The notes under the pieces were generated by a model. The model did not search any database. It saw only the letters and a program-made list of their open reading frames with translations, and was not told where the DNA came from. A stretch of 64,000 bases of DNA, taken from assembly GCF_041435055.1 (NCBI RefSeq), contig NZ_CP108002.1, forward strand, positions 5,394,001 to 5,458,000, in the 5' to 3' direction. A program made the position numbers and the translations under genes. The first letter of the stretch is position 1. Every line of letters begins with the position of its first letter. Source of the DNA: Streptomyces sp. NBC_00341 (GTDB lineage Bacteria; Actinomycetota; Actinomycetes; Streptomycetales; Streptomycetaceae). Positions 19,503 to 28,627 of this stretch are shown in pieces.

Positions 19503-20357
19503 GTGAGTGACGTGGTGGAGCCCGGTTTCGTACGGGTGCGGCTGGACCTGGCCTACGACGGCAAGGACTTCTCCGGCTGGGCGAAACAGACGAGCCGGCG
19601 CACCGTCCAGGGGGAGATCGAGGACGCCCTGCGCACCGTGACCCGCTCCTCGCGGACGTACGACCTGACCGTGGCCGGGCGCACCGATGCCGGGGTGCAC
19701 GCCCGCGGCCAGGTGGCGCACGTGGACCTGCCTGCCGAGGTGTGGGCCGAGCACGCGGACAAGCTGCTGCGGCGGATGGCCGGGCGGATGGCGCCCGATG
19801 TGCGGATCATGCGGATCGAGGAGGCCCCGGCGGGTTTCAACGCGCGCTTCTCGGCGCTGTGGCGCAGGTACGCGTACCGGGTGGCGGACCGGCCGGGCGG
19901 GGTCGATCCGCTGATCCGGGGTCATGTCCTGTGGCACGACCGGCCGTTGGACATCGATGCGATGAACGAGGCGGCGGCGCTGATGACCGGCGAGCACGAC
20001 TTCGCCGCGTACTGCAAGAAGCGCGAGGGCGCGACGACCATCCGCACCCTCCAGAAGCTGAACTGGGTGCGGGACGAGGCGTCCGGGGTCATGACGGCGA
20101 CCGTGCAGGCCGACGCGTTCTGCCACAACATGGTGCGGGCGCTGATCGGGGCGGCCCTGTTCGTGGGGGACGGGCGGCGCCCGGCCGCCTGGCCGGCCGA
20201 GGTGCTCGCTGCCGGGGTGCGGGACCCCGGGGTCCACGTGGTGCGGCCGCACGGGCTGACGCTGGAGGAAGTGGCTTACCCGGCCGATGAGTTGCTGGCC
20301 GCGCGGGCTGTCGAGGCCCGTAACGTGCGGACGCTGCCGGGGGCCGGCTGCTGCTGA
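19503..20357 (+). CDS. truA: tRNA pseudouridine(38-40) synthase TruA
   Basis: 284 residues from GTG at 19503 with AAAGGA upstream. The catalytic Asp is in [24 protein letters not shown] and [16 protein letters not shown] are TruA signatures, as is [17 protein letters not shown]. It converts uridines 38-40 of the tRNA anticodon arm to pseudouridine. Position after rplQ is conserved in many bacteria. Confidence 0.96.
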   Translation: MSDVVEPGFVRVRLDLAYDGKDFSGWAKQTSRRTVQGEIEDALRTVTRSSRTYDLTVAGRTDAGVHARGQVAHVDLPAEVWAEHADKLLRRMAGRMAPDVRIMRIEEAPAGFNARFSALWRRYAYRVADRPGGVDPLIRGHVLWHDRPLDIDAMNEAAALMTGEHDFAAYCKKREGATTIRTLQKLNWVRDEASGVMTATVQADAFCHNMVRALIGAALFVGDGRRPAAWPAEVLAAGVRDPGVHVVRPHGLTLEEVAYPADELLAARAVEARNVRTLPGAGCC

Positions 20358-20395
20358 GCGGCCGGCCCCGTGCGGCGGGGGTCAGGTGGTAGGGG

Positions 20396-21250
20396 TCATG
20401 TGGTGGGGGCGGTGGCCGCCTCCGAGGCCTGGACCTCGCCGCGGTGGCGGATCTGGCGGAACGTGAAGTCCGTCAGGTCGTTCCCCACGGTGAAGACGTT
20501 CTTGTCGGCCTTGGTGACGCTCTTGCCGTTGGTGAAGCCGCTGATCGCGAAGTAGACGTACCGGCCGTAGTAGTTGGTCGTACGGCGGCAGACGGCGCCG
20601 CCCCGGCAGAACGTCGGCACACCCGAGCCGCTCAGTGACGCGATGCTGCCTGAGGCCTGCTGGGCGGTCTTCTTGGCCTGGGCCTCGGTCTCGAAGACCG
20701 CCAGCCCGATCGTCACCGCCACGCCGCTGCGGCTGTAGGTGGCCCGGATGACCTGGTCGCAGCCGTTGCCGACGAGGATCGAGCCGAGTGCGCCCTGGGT
20801 GGCGGCGGCGCACTTCGTCGTCCGGTTCGTGGCGCCCTTGGCGTAGACGCGGTCGCCCATCTTGAGCTGCTTGCCGGGGAAGAAGGCGTCGGCGCTGACG
20901 GGCGCCCGGTCCTTCTTCACGTCGGATATGTAGTCCTTCGGGTCCGGCGGTGGTGGCGGCTGCACCGCGGAGAAGGACGGCTCCGGCTCGGCCGTCTGGC
21001 TCGGCAGGTCCGTCGCCGACGGCAGCTGGCTCGCGTCCTTCCCCCCGGAAGCGGCGGTGTCGTCCTTGTTGGTCTTGATCACCGCCGTCGCCACGATCGC
21101 CGCGACGGCGGCGGTGGCCAGCGCGCCCCCGCCGATCATCAGCCACCTCTTGCGCTTGTTCCGCGCCGCGGACTGGTCGGCCAGAGCCGACCAGTCCGGA
21201 GTACCGCTCTCCCCTGGCCCCCAGGAGGGCCCCCCTTGCCCAAAGCTCAT
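20396..21250 (-). CDS. Single-pass membrane protein with extracytoplasmic Cys-containing domain, function unknown
   Basis: 284 residues. A short cytoplasmic Gly/Pro/Ser-rich N-terminus (about 1-30) precedes basic NKRKRW and one membrane helix (about 35-58, MIGGGALATAAVAAIVATAVI). A Ser/Pro-rich linker with PPPPPDPKDY follows, then a domain of about 170 residues with four Cys (TTKCAAA, GNGCDQV, TFCRG, AVCRR) suited to two disulfides. The topology suggests an anchored envelope protein. It is convergent with truA and divergent from the ABC-F gene 67 bp away. I do not recognise the domain. Confidence 0.75.
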   Translation of the reverse strand: MSFGQGGPSWGPGESGTPDWSALADQSAARNKRKRWLMIGGGALATAAVAAIVATAVIKTNKDDTAASGGKDASQLPSATDLPSQTAEPEPSFSAVQPPPPPDPKDYISDVKKDRAPVSADAFFPGKQLKMGDRVYAKGATNRTTKCAAATQGALGSILVGNGCDQVIRATYSRSGVAVTIGLAVFETEAQAKKTAQQASGSIASLSGSGVPTFCRGGAVCRRTTNYYGRYVYFAISGFTNGKSVTKADKNVFTVGNDLTDFTFRQIRHRGEVQASEAATAPTT

Positions 21251-21317
21251 GCCGCGAATCCTAGACGGAACACAAACCGGTTGGGCCAGAGCTTCGCGGG
21301 CCGTGACAATGCTGTGT

Positions 21318-22937
21318 ATGGGACATCTTGAAGCAGGCCATCTGGAGTACTACCTACCGGACGGGCGGGTGCTGCTCGGCGATGCTTCGTTCCGTGTGGC
21401 GGACGGCGCGGTGGTCGCCCTCGTCGGGGCGAACGGCGCCGGGAAGACCACGCTGCTGCGGCTGCTCGCCGGTGAGCTCCAGCCGCACGGCGGCTCGGTC
21501 TCGGTGAGCGGCGGGCTCGGCGTGATGCAGCAGTTCGTCGGCTCGGTACGCGACGAACGCACCGTGCGCGACCTGCTGGTATCCGTCGCCCAGCCCCGTA
21601 TCCGGGAGGCCGCGCAGGCCGTCGACCGGGCCGAGGAGAAGATCCTCGCCGTGGACGACGAGGCCGCGCAGATGGCGTACGCGCAGGCGCTCAGCGACTG
21701 GGCGGAGGCGCGCGGGTACGAGGCCGAGACCGTCTGGGACATGTGCACGACGGCGGCGCTCGGCGTCCCGTACGAGAAGGCGCAGTGGCGCGAGGTGCGC
21801 ACGCTCTCCGGCGGTGAGCAGAAGCGGCTGGTCCTGGAGGCGCTGCTGCGCGGGCCCGACGAGGTGCTGCTGCTCGACGAGCCGGACAACTATCTGGACG
21901 TCCCCGGAAAGCGCTGGCTGGAGGAGAAGCTGAAGGAGACCCGTAAGACGGTCCTCTTCGTCTCCCACGACCGGGAGCTGCTGTCCCGGGCCGCCGAGAA
22001 GATCGTCAGCGTCGAGCCCAGTGCGGCCGGCAGCGACGTATGGGTGCACGGCGGCGGCTTCGCCACGTATCACCAGGCCCGCAAGGAGCGGTTCGCGCGC
22101 TTCGAGGAGCTGCTGCGGCGCTGGGAGGAGGAGCACGCCCGGCTGAAGGCGCTCGTCCTGCGGATGCGGCAGCAGGCGGCGAACAGCCCCGACATGGCGA
22201 ACCGCTACCACGCGATGCAGACCCGGTTCAAGAAGTTCGAGGACGCGGGCCCGCCGCCGGAGCCGCCCCGCGAGCAGGACATCCGGATGCGGCTGCGCGG
22301 CGGCCGGACCGGGATGCGGGCGGTGACCTGCAAGAACCTTGAGCTGACCGGCCTGATGAAGCCGTTCGACCTGGAGATCTTCTACGGGGAGCGGGTCGCC
22401 GTCCTCGGCTCCAACGGGTCGGGCAAGTCGCACTTCCTGCGGCTCCTGGCCGGCGAGCCGGTGGCGCACACGGGGGAGTGGAAGCTCGGGGCGAGGGTGG
22501 TGGCCGGCCACTTCGCGCAGACCCACGCCCACCCGGAGCTCCTCGGCAAGACGCTCGTCGAGATCCTGTGGACGGAGCAGGCCAAGGACCGGGGCGGCGC
22601 GATGTCGGTGCTGCGGCGGTACGAGCTGGAGCGGCAGGGGGACCAGCCCTTCGAGAAGCTGTCCGGCGGCCAGCAGGCCCGGTTCCAGATCCTGCTGCTC
22701 GAACTGGCCGGTACGACGGCGCTGCTCCTGGACGAGCCGACGGACAACCTGGACCTGGAGTCGGCCGAGGCGCTCCAGGACGGCCTTGAGGTGTACGACG
22801 GCACGGTGATGGCCGTCACGCACGACCGCTGGTTCGCGAAGTCCTTCGACCGGTATCTGGTCTTCGGCTCCGACGGGGTCGTACGGGAGACGGCGGAGCC
22901 GGTCTGGGACGAGCGAAGGGTGTCCCGGGTCCGTTAG
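21318..22937 (+). CDS. ABC-F family ATPase
   Basis: 539 residues with two ABC cassettes and no membrane segments. First cassette: Walker A GANGAGKTT, signature LSGGEQKRL, Walker B LLLDEPDNYLD. Second: GSNGSGKS, LSGGQQARF, LLLDEPTDNLD. The linker near residues 240-320 is Arg/Glu/Lys-rich (RRWEEEHARLKALVLRMRQQ), as in ABC-F proteins that act on the ribosomal E site. It may be a translation factor of EttA/Uup type or a ribosome-protection protein; sequence alone does not decide. A start at 21318 (MGHLEAGHLEY) is chosen because homology begins there. Confidence 0.85.
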   Translation: MGHLEAGHLEYYLPDGRVLLGDASFRVADGAVVALVGANGAGKTTLLRLLAGELQPHGGSVSVSGGLGVMQQFVGSVRDERTVRDLLVSVAQPRIREAAQAVDRAEEKILAVDDEAAQMAYAQALSDWAEARGYEAETVWDMCTTAALGVPYEKAQWREVRTLSGGEQKRLVLEALLRGPDEVLLLDEPDNYLDVPGKRWLEEKLKETRKTVLFVSHDRELLSRAAEKIVSVEPSAAGSDVWVHGGGFATYHQARKERFARFEELLRRWEEEHARLKALVLRMRQQAANSPDMANRYHAMQTRFKKFEDAGPPPEPPREQDIRMRLRGGRTGMRAVTCKNLELTGLMKPFDLEIFYGERVAVLGSNGSGKSHFLRLLAGEPVAHTGEWKLGARVVAGHFAQTHAHPELLGKTLVEILWTEQAKDRGGAMSVLRRYELERQGDQPFEKLSGGQQARFQILLLELAGTTALLLDEPTDNLDLESAEALQDGLEVYDGTVMAVTHDRWFAKSFDRYLVFGSDGVVRETAEPVWDERRVSRVR

Positions 22938-22989
22938 GCCTCCGGCGGGGCCCCTGCGGCGCTGGGTCCCGTGTTGCGCTTGCCCCGGT

Positions 22990-23441
22990 CCGGGGCGCGG
23001 GGTTCCGTCCTCAATCGCCGGACGGGCTTTGGTGCGGGTGCTCCGCCTGTGCGGGGTGCGCCTGCCCCGGTGGGCGGGGGGTGGTGCCCCTCCGGGGCGT
23101 CTCCTCGAAAATGGCGTGTTCACCCGGGTACGTGAGGGACCCGGGTCGTACGCCATTTCCTGCGGGGACTCCCCTGCACGTCCCCACCCCAGCATCACTC
23201 GCGTCTGCACACCGGCCCCGCGACTGTCGCAGACGCGCGACGGCCGGGTTCGGGGGCGTGCAGGGGAGTCCCCGCAGGACGACGAACGGATACCCGGGTC
23301 CGCTGCGTACCCGCCGCACGTTCGTCGTTTGAGGAGACGCCCCGGAGGGACCCCGAACCCCCACCCACCGGGAAAGCGCACCCCGCGGGGGACCCGCACC
23401 CAAGCCCGTCCGGCGATTGAGGACGGAACCCCGCACCCCGG
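22990..23441. repeat. 452-bp nested inverted-repeat element
   Basis: Outer arms 22990-23106 and 23333-23441 are imperfect reverse complements and each carries the recurrent motif (23007-23029, 23402-23424). Inside, 22 bp at 23159-23180 are perfectly complementary to 23257-23278. Between outer and inner arms each side has its own local hairpin: AAATGGCGT/ACGCCATTT at 23109-23117 and 23150-23158 on the left, ACGACGAACG/CGTTCGTCGT at 23279-23288 and 23319-23328 on the right. The centre is 23181-23256. No coding capacity is seen. It resembles a non-autonomous repeat of MITE or REP/BIME type. Confidence 0.75.
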
Positions 23442-23486
23442 AAGCCCGCGCCCCAAACCCGCGCGCCCCCGGCCGAGGGCACCGTT

Positions 23487-23516
23487 TTGACCCGTCCGGG
23501 GCGTGGCGGGTACTCT
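23487..23516 (+). promoter_or_regulatory. Candidate rplM-rpsI promoter
   Basis: TTGACC at 23487-23492 and TACTCT at 23511-23516 with an 18-bp spacer fit the principal sigma factor consensus well. The element lies about 185 bp upstream of rplM and just outside the repeat element. Confidence 0.6.
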
Positions 23517-23700
23517 CGGGCGTTGTTATACGTATTGGCTTCGTCGTTCTCACGCGAAGGGCCCTTACGTAGGTTCTCTGGAGCAGTTACCAGTGGCTCG
23601 CATACGGGCAGCGTCCCCGGCATTGTCAGCCCCAGCTGCATATCGCTTCAGAGGTGCCATGTGTCTGGACCCCATCCACTGAAGAAGCGAAGGCTACGAA

Positions 23701-24144
23701 GTGCGTACGTACAGCCCCAAGCCCGGCGATGTCACTCGCCAGTGGCACATCATTGACGCCGAGGACATCGTCCTGGGCCGTCTGGCCACCACGGCTGCGA
23801 ACCTCCTCCGAGGCAAGCACAAGGCGATCTACGCCCCCCACATGGACATGGGCGACTTCGTCATCATCATCAACGCCGAGAAGGTTCACCTCTCCGGCAA
23901 CAAGAAGACCCAGAAGATGGCGTACCGCCACTCCGGGTTCCCGGGCGGTCTGCGCTCCGTGCGCTACGACGAGCTTCTCGCGAAGAACCCCGAGAAGGCT
24001 GTCGAGAAGGCCATCAAGGGCATGATCCCCAAGAACACTCTGGGTCGCCAGATGATCTCGAAGCTCAAGGTCTACGCGGGTGACCAGCACCCGCACGCTG
24101 CCCAGCAGCCGGTCCCGTTCGAGATCACCCAGGTCGCGCAGTAG
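23701..24144 (+). CDS. rplM: 50S ribosomal protein L13
   Basis: 147 residues from GTG at 23701 ([20 protein letters not shown]). [21 protein letters not shown] and [23 protein letters not shown] are L13 signatures. L13 is an early 50S assembly protein and is regularly paired with rpsI, which follows after 44 bp. Confidence 0.98.
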   Translation: MRTYSPKPGDVTRQWHIIDAEDIVLGRLATTAANLLRGKHKAIYAPHMDMGDFVIIINAEKVHLSGNKKTQKMAYRHSGFPGGLRSVRYDELLAKNPEKAVEKAIKGMIPKNTLGRQMISKLKVYAGDQHPHAAQQPVPFEITQVAQ

Positions 24145-24188
24145 TTCCGGCCTCCCCCTAAGACGTACAGAAAGATCTGAGGAGAATC

Positions 24189-24725
24189 GTGGCCGAGACC
24201 ACTGCAGAGACGCCCGTCGAGGGCACCGAGGTCACCGAGGGCGAAGAGACCTTCGCCGAGGTGACCACCTTCGAGTCCGAGGTGCCCGTCGAGGGCGAGT
24301 ACACCTCGGAGTCGCTCGTGGGCCGCTTCGGCGACCCGCAGCCCGCGGCCGGCCTTGGCCGTCGCAAGAACGCCATCGCCCGCGTCCGGATCATCCCGGG
24401 CACCGGCAAGTGGAAGATCAACGGTCGCACCCTTGAGGACTACTTCCCCAACAAGGTGCACCAGCAGGAAGTCAACGAGCCCTTCAAGGTGCTCGAGCTC
24501 GACGGTCGCTACGACGTCATCGCCCGCATCTCGGGTGGCGGCGTCTCCGGCCAGGCCGGTGCCCTGCGCCTCGGTGTCGCCCGTTCGCTCAACGAGGCGG
24601 ACGAGGACAACAACCGCGCCACGCTGAAGAAGGCCGGCTTCCTCTCCCGCGACGACCGTGCGGTCGAGCGCAAGAAGGCCGGTCTCAAGAAGGCCCGTAA
24701 GGCCCCGCAGTACAGCAAGCGCTAA
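24189..24725 (+). CDS. rpsI: 30S ribosomal protein S9
   Basis: 178 residues from GTG at 24189. An acidic N-terminal extension of about 48 residues (rich in Glu, Thr and Val) precedes the S9 core [19 protein letters not shown]. The tail [11 protein letters not shown] reaches the P-site tRNA. The acidic extension is usual in high-GC actinobacteria. Confidence 0.98.
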   Translation: MAETTAETPVEGTEVTEGEETFAEVTTFESEVPVEGEYTSESLVGRFGDPQPAAGLGRRKNAIARVRIIPGTGKWKINGRTLEDYFPNKVHQQEVNEPFKVLELDGRYDVIARISGGGVSGQAGALRLGVARSLNEADEDNNRATLKKAGFLSRDDRAVERKKAGLKKARKAPQYSKR

Positions 24726-24752
24726 ACCGCCTGCTCATCCGCGTTACACGTT

Positions 24753-24785
24753 CGCCCCGGCGGCACACCTCGTGCTGCCGGGGCG
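24753..24785 (+). terminator. Terminator after rpsI
   Basis: CGCCCCGGCGGCAC at 24753-24766 pairs with 24772-24785 (14 bp, one G-T), loop ACCTC, followed by TTCGTTTATT. This T-rich end makes it a good intrinsic terminator for rplM-rpsI. Confidence 0.8.
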
Positions 24786-24793
24786 TTCGTTTA

Positions 24794-24823
24794 TTGACAG
24801 CCTCGGGCATATAACGGCATAAG
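24794..24823 (+). promoter_or_regulatory. Candidate glmM promoter
   Basis: A perfect -35 TTGACA at 24794-24799 and a -10-like CATAAG at 24818-24823 are separated by 18 bp. It starts directly behind the rpsI terminator and lies about 65 bp before glmM. Confidence 0.6.
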
Positions 24824-24889
24824 ACGTTCATACGCTCGTGGACTGCCTGGTCTGTTTTTTGCGTTTCGGAGCACCTTCGGAGGACACCA

Positions 24890-26248
24890 GTGGGACGACT
24901 CTTCGGCACGGACGGCGTGCGCGGTGTCGCCAATGCGGACCTGACGGCTGAGCTCGCGCTCGGCCTGTCGGTCGCTGCGGCGCACGTACTGGGCGAGGTG
25001 GGCACCTTCGCGGGCCACCGGCCGACGGCCGTGGTCGGCAGAGATCCCCGTGCCTCCGGAGAGTTCCTGGAGGCCGCAGTGGTGGCGGGCCTCGCCAGCG
25101 CGGGCGTCGACGTCCTGCGCGTCGGCGTGCTGCCGACCCCCGCCGTGGCGTACCTCACGGGTGCGCTGGGCGCCGACATCGGCGTGATGCTCTCCGCCAG
25201 CCACAACGCCATGCCGGACAACGGCATCAAGTTCTTCGCCCGCGGCGGCCACAAGCTCGCGGACGAGCTGGAGGACCGCATCGAGACGGTCTACGAGCAG
25301 CACCGCACGGGCGAGCCGTGGGCCCGCCCCACCGGCGCCGGAGTGGGCCGCATCAGCGACTACGCGGAGGGCTTCGACCGCTACGTCGCTCACCTCATCG
25401 GCGTACTGCCCAACCGGCTCGACGGCCTGAAGGTCGTACTGGACGAGGCGCACGGTGCCGCGGCCCGCGTCTCGCCGGAGGCGTTCGCCCGCGCCGGGGC
25501 CGAGATCGTCACGATCGGCGCCGAGCCGGACGGCCTGAACATCAACGACGGCTGCGGCTCCACGCACCTGGAGCTGCTCCGCGCCGCCGTCGTCGAGCAC
25601 GGCGCCGACCTCGGCATCGCGCACGACGGTGACGCCGACCGCTGCCTGGCCGTGGACGCGGCGGGCGAGGAGATCGACGGCGACCAGATCCTGGCCGTCC
25701 TCGCCCTCGCCATGCGCGACGCCGGGCAGCTCCGCAAGGGCACCGTGGTCGGCACCGTGATGTCGAACCTCGGCTTCAAGATCGCCATGGAGCGGGAGGG
25801 CATCGAGCTCGTCCAGACCGCGGTGGGCGACCGCTATGTGCTGGAGTCGATGAAGGACCAGGGTTACGCCCTGGGCGGCGAGCAGTCCGGCCACGTCATC
25901 GTCCTGGACCACGCCACGACCGGTGACGGCACGCTGACCGGCCTGATGCTGGCGGCCAGGGTCGCCGCCACCGGCCGTACGCTCGCCGAGCTGGCGGGTG
26001 TGATGGAGCGCCTGCCGCAGGTCCTCATCAACGTGCCGGACGTCGACAAGTCCCGGGTGTCCACCTCCCCGGAGCTGGCCGTGGCCGTGTCCGAGGCCGA
26101 GCGCGAGCTGGGCGCCACCGGACGCGTGCTGCTGCGCCAGTCGGGCACGGAGCCGCTGGTACGGGTCATGGTCGAGGCGGCCGACATCGAGCAGGCGCGC
26201 GCGGTGGCCGGCCGACTGGCCGACGTGGTGAAGTCCGCGCTCGGATAG
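24890..26248 (+). CDS. glmM: Phosphoglucosamine mutase
   Basis: 452 residues from GTG at 24890 with GGAGGAC upstream. [15 protein letters not shown] is the family start. The phosphorylated Ser is in [15 protein letters not shown], the metal loop is DGDADRC and the C-terminal phosphate-binding loop is [12 protein letters not shown]. It converts glucosamine-6-phosphate to glucosamine-1-phosphate for UDP-GlcNAc and peptidoglycan. glmS, the preceding pathway step, lies at 44645 in this window. The stop codon is inside the first unit of an 8-bp tandem repeat. Confidence 0.97.
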   Translation: MGRLFGTDGVRGVANADLTAELALGLSVAAAHVLGEVGTFAGHRPTAVVGRDPRASGEFLEAAVVAGLASAGVDVLRVGVLPTPAVAYLTGALGADIGVMLSASHNAMPDNGIKFFARGGHKLADELEDRIETVYEQHRTGEPWARPTGAGVGRISDYAEGFDRYVAHLIGVLPNRLDGLKVVLDEAHGAAARVSPEAFARAGAEIVTIGAEPDGLNINDGCGSTHLELLRAAVVEHGADLGIAHDGDADRCLAVDAAGEEIDGDQILAVLALAMRDAGQLRKGTVVGTVMSNLGFKIAMEREGIELVQTAVGDRYVLESMKDQGYALGGEQSGHVIVLDHATTGDGTLTGLMLAARVAATGRTLAELAGVMERLPQVLINVPDVDKSRVSTSPELAVAVSEAERELGATGRVLLRQSGTEPLVRVMVEAADIEQARAVAGRLADVVKSALG

Positions 26249-26290
26249 CGGGATAGCGGGATAGCGGGATAGCGGGGTAGCGGGAGAGCG
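26243..26290 (+). repeat. 8-bp tandem repeat spanning the glmM stop
   Basis: Four perfect copies of GGATAGCG (26243-26274) are followed by GGGTAGCG and GGAGAGCG. The first copy supplies the glmM TAG stop. Copy-number change would alter only the untranslated region, because the stop is in the first unit. Confidence 0.85.
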
Positions 26291-26307
26291 ATACGGGCGG
26301 GCGCCCG

Positions 26308-26357
26308 GAGCGCGGAGCCCGGAGCCGGGGCCGGTGCCCCGGCTCCGGGGGGCGCTC
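26308..26357. terminator. Bidirectional terminator between glmM and DUF389 gene
   Basis: GGAGCCGGGGC (26321-26331) pairs with GCCCCGGCTCC (26336-26346) around a CGGT loop, with an outer GAGCGC/GCGCTC pair at 26308-26313 and 26352-26357. It lies between convergent genes and can serve both. Confidence 0.65.
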
Positions 26358-27338
26358 TCAGCTCCCGCCGCGCCGGTCCGCGGCCGTCCGCGCCGGGGGC
26401 CGGACGTTCGCACCCCGGTTGCGGGCCGCCCGCCACAGGGCCTTCTGGGCCAGCAGCGTCAGCGTCCCCGCCAGCACGATCCCGCCGAGGTTCGCCAGCA
26501 GCTGCTGCACGGAGCCGGTCATCTGGCCGTAGTCGCTGTAGCTGAACGCCACCGCCGCGTTGGCCGCGGCCGGCACGGTCGTCACGGAGATCGCGACCCC
26601 GATCAGCGCGCCGGACTTGGCCGAGGTGAGGGAGAGCGTCCCGGCGATGCCCGCGAGGAACGCGACCACGAACGACATCCAGTCGGGCTGCCAGACGAAC
26701 GCCGTGTTGGGCCGGTCCGCCTCGATCATCCCCATGTCGAACAGCCCGAGGACGTCCATCAGCCAGGCGAAACCGGCCGTCAGCACCATCGCCACGGCGA
26801 AGCCGCCGATCAGCGCCAGCAGCGAGCGCCAGACCAGCCGCGGAGCCCGCTGCACCAGGGCCGTGGAGATCCCGGCCAGCGGACCGAACTCCGGGCCCAC
26901 CGCCATCGCGCCCACGATCAGGATCGCGTTGTCGAGCATCACACCGCAGGCGGCGAGCATCGTCGCGACCGCGAGGAACGCCACGTAGGTGACGCTGAAC
27001 GTCGACTCCTCGTGGGTCGCCTCCGTCAGCTCCTCCCACAGCACCGCGTCCGCGCCCTCGCCCGGGGCGTCCGCCTCGGCCCGGTCGGCGCGCGCGGAGA
27101 GCGTCAGGTCCATGTTCTCGACGGTGATCGAGCCGTACTCGTCGACGCCGAGCTCCCGCAGCGCCCCGATCAGCTCGTCGCCCGCCTCCCGCGCCACGTC
27201 GCACATCACCACGTCGCCCACCGGGTCGCGGGCCACGCCCGGCAGCACCACGAGATGGGCGGTGCCGACGGTCCGCTCCAGCAGATCCGTCACCTCGTCC
27301 GTACGGCCGGTGGGCACGATCAGACGCAGATGCAGCAC
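26358..27338 (-). CDS. DUF389 family membrane protein
   Basis: 326 residues from GTG at 27338 with GAGGAG 7 bp upstream. An N-terminal soluble domain of about 130 residues (MLHLRLIVPTGRTDEVTDLL...) is followed by five or six membrane segments with the DUF389 pattern MLDNAILIVGAMAVGPEFGPLAG and LTSAKSGALIGVAISVTTVPAAAN. Members are widespread and their function is unclear; some are annotated as hydrophobic-domain transport-like proteins. It lies 28 bp downstream of coaA on the same strand, probably one transcript. Confidence 0.85.
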   Translation of the reverse strand: MLHLRLIVPTGRTDEVTDLLERTVGTAHLVVLPGVARDPVGDVVMCDVAREAGDELIGALRELGVDEYGSITVENMDLTLSARADRAEADAPGEGADAVLWEELTEATHEESTFSVTYVAFLAVATMLAACGVMLDNAILIVGAMAVGPEFGPLAGISTALVQRAPRLVWRSLLALIGGFAVAMVLTAGFAWLMDVLGLFDMGMIEADRPNTAFVWQPDWMSFVVAFLAGIAGTLSLTSAKSGALIGVAISVTTVPAAANAAVAFSYSDYGQMTGSVQQLLANLGGIVLAGTLTLLAQKALWRAARNRGANVRPPARTAADRRGGS

Positions 27339-27366
27339 AACGGGCTCCTCGGGTGGGTCCTGCGGC

Positions 27367-28362
27367 TCAGAGCTTGCGCAGGGACAGCCGCTGGACCTTG
27401 TGGTCGGGGCCCTTGCGGAGCACCAGGGTGGCACGGCCCCGGGTCGGCGCGACGTTCTCCACCAGATTCGGCTTGTTGATGGTCCGCCACATCGTCGCCG
27501 CGTACTCCAGCGCCTCCGCCTCGGAGACCTGTGTGTACTTGCGGAAGTACGAGGACGGGTCCTGGAACGCCGTCTCGCGCAGCTTGCGGAAGCGGTTGAG
27601 GTACCAGGTCTCGATGTCCTCGGGCCGGGCGTCCACGTACACGCTGAAGTCGAAGTAGTCCGCCAGCCCGACCCTGGTGCGGCCGTCCTTGCCGGGGAGC
27701 GCGGGCTGGAGCACGTTCAGCCCCTCGACGATGAGGATGTCGGGGCGCCGGACGGCGAGCCGCTCACCGGGCACGATGTCGTAGATCAGGTGCGAGTAGA
27801 CGGGGGCGGTCACCTCGTCCTTGCCCGCCTTGATGTCCGCGACGAAGCGGGTCAGGGCGCGCCGGTCGTAGGACTCGGGGAACCCCTTGCGCGACATCAG
27901 CCCGCGCGCGTGGAGCTCCTTCATCGGCAGCAGGAACCCGTCGGTGGTGACCCGCTCCACCCGGGGGTGCTCCGGCCAGCGGGCCAGCAGCGCCTGGAGG
28001 AGACGGGCGCTGGTCGACTTGCCGACCGCGACGCTGCCCGCGACCCCTATGACGAACGGGGTGCCGCGCTGCGCCCCCTGCCCGTTGCCCGCGTCCCCGA
28101 GGAAGGTGTTCAGCGCGCCGCGCAGCCCGGACGTGGCCTGCACGTACAGGTTGAGGAGCCGGGAGAGCGGCAGGTATACATCCCGCACCTCGTCGAGGTC
28201 GATGACGTCCCCGAGCCCGCGCAGCCGCTCCACCTCCTCGGCGGTCAGCGGCAGCGGCGTCTTGTCGCGCAGCGCGCTCCACTCCGCTCGGGAGAGGTCG
28301 ACGTACGGCGTCGCGGCGTGCTCGGCGCGTCGGTTCGTGCTCCGTGTCGGCGAAGTGATCAC
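27367..28362 (-). CDS. coaA: Type I pantothenate kinase
   Basis: 331 residues from GTG at 28362. Walker [13 protein letters not shown] near residue 105, then [17 protein letters not shown] and the conserved FDFSVYVDA and TWYLNRF segments. It phosphorylates pantothenate, the first committed step of coenzyme A synthesis, and the family is feedback-inhibited by CoA. Its neighbourhood with glmM is conserved in Streptomyces. Confidence 0.97.
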   Translation of the reverse strand: MITSPTRSTNRRAEHAATPYVDLSRAEWSALRDKTPLPLTAEEVERLRGLGDVIDLDEVRDVYLPLSRLLNLYVQATSGLRGALNTFLGDAGNGQGAQRGTPFVIGVAGSVAVGKSTSARLLQALLARWPEHPRVERVTTDGFLLPMKELHARGLMSRKGFPESYDRRALTRFVADIKAGKDEVTAPVYSHLIYDIVPGERLAVRRPDILIVEGLNVLQPALPGKDGRTRVGLADYFDFSVYVDARPEDIETWYLNRFRKLRETAFQDPSSYFRKYTQVSEAEALEYAATMWRTINKPNLVENVAPTRGRATLVLRKGPDHKVQRLSLRKL

Positions 28363-28477
28363 AGGTTCATTGTCGCGGGAATTCGAACGGAGCGGGGGGT
28401 GGGGTCGGTCACGTGGCGGGCGGGCCCGGCGTGGCCGCTAGCCGGAGGCCGGGGTCGAGGTCGCGTTGCGGCGCGAC

Positions 28478-28500
28478 TCATATCGATTTCTATATATTAG
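28478..28500. promoter_or_regulatory. AT-rich candidate promoter/operator of the toxin-antitoxin remnant
   Basis: A run of about 23 bases rich in A and T (TCATATCGATTTCTATATAT) stands out in the GC-rich surroundings immediately upstream of the toxin relic. Type II toxin-antitoxin promoters are often autorepressed through such sites. No perfect palindrome is present, so the operator role is inferred. Confidence 0.35.
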
Positions 28501-28504
28501 GCGG

Positions 28505-28627
28505 GTGGGTGATTTGCGGCGGGGCGAGATCGAACCAGAGGTCCGGCAGTGGCTGAGCTTCTGAGTGTGCGAGTCGGACCACGGTCCTGCTCGGCACGAC
28601 TACGACAGGACGGAGGAGAGCCCGTGA
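28505..28627 (+). pseudogene. Internally deleted RelE/HigB-like (Gp49-type) toxin gene
   Basis: From GTG 28505 the frame reads VGDLRRGEIEPEVRQWLSF then TGA at 28562. In the same frame it continues VCESDHGPARHDYDRTEESP and ends in TGA at 28625-28627, overlapping the antitoxin GTG (28624). EIEPEVRQWL matches the N-terminus, and CESDHGPA with a final DYDR the C-terminus, of Streptomyces RelE/HigB-type toxins of about 110-120 residues. The catalytic middle is missing. The relic is therefore a large internal deletion plus a stop. Confidence 0.65.

Larger units (their letters stand above)
22938..23700. other. 763-bp intergenic region between ABC-F gene and rplM
   Basis: No credible gene is present; the open frames here are products of a GC-rich inverted repeat. 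It contains the nested palindromic element at 22990-23441 and the rplM promoter candidate at 23487-23516, followed by a leader of about 180 nt before rplM. Confidence 0.7.

Noticed and set aside
21354-23456. Minus-strand open frame of 700 codons across the ABC-F gene and repeat element
   Set aside because: Antisense to a clear ABC-F protein and to a palindromic repeat.
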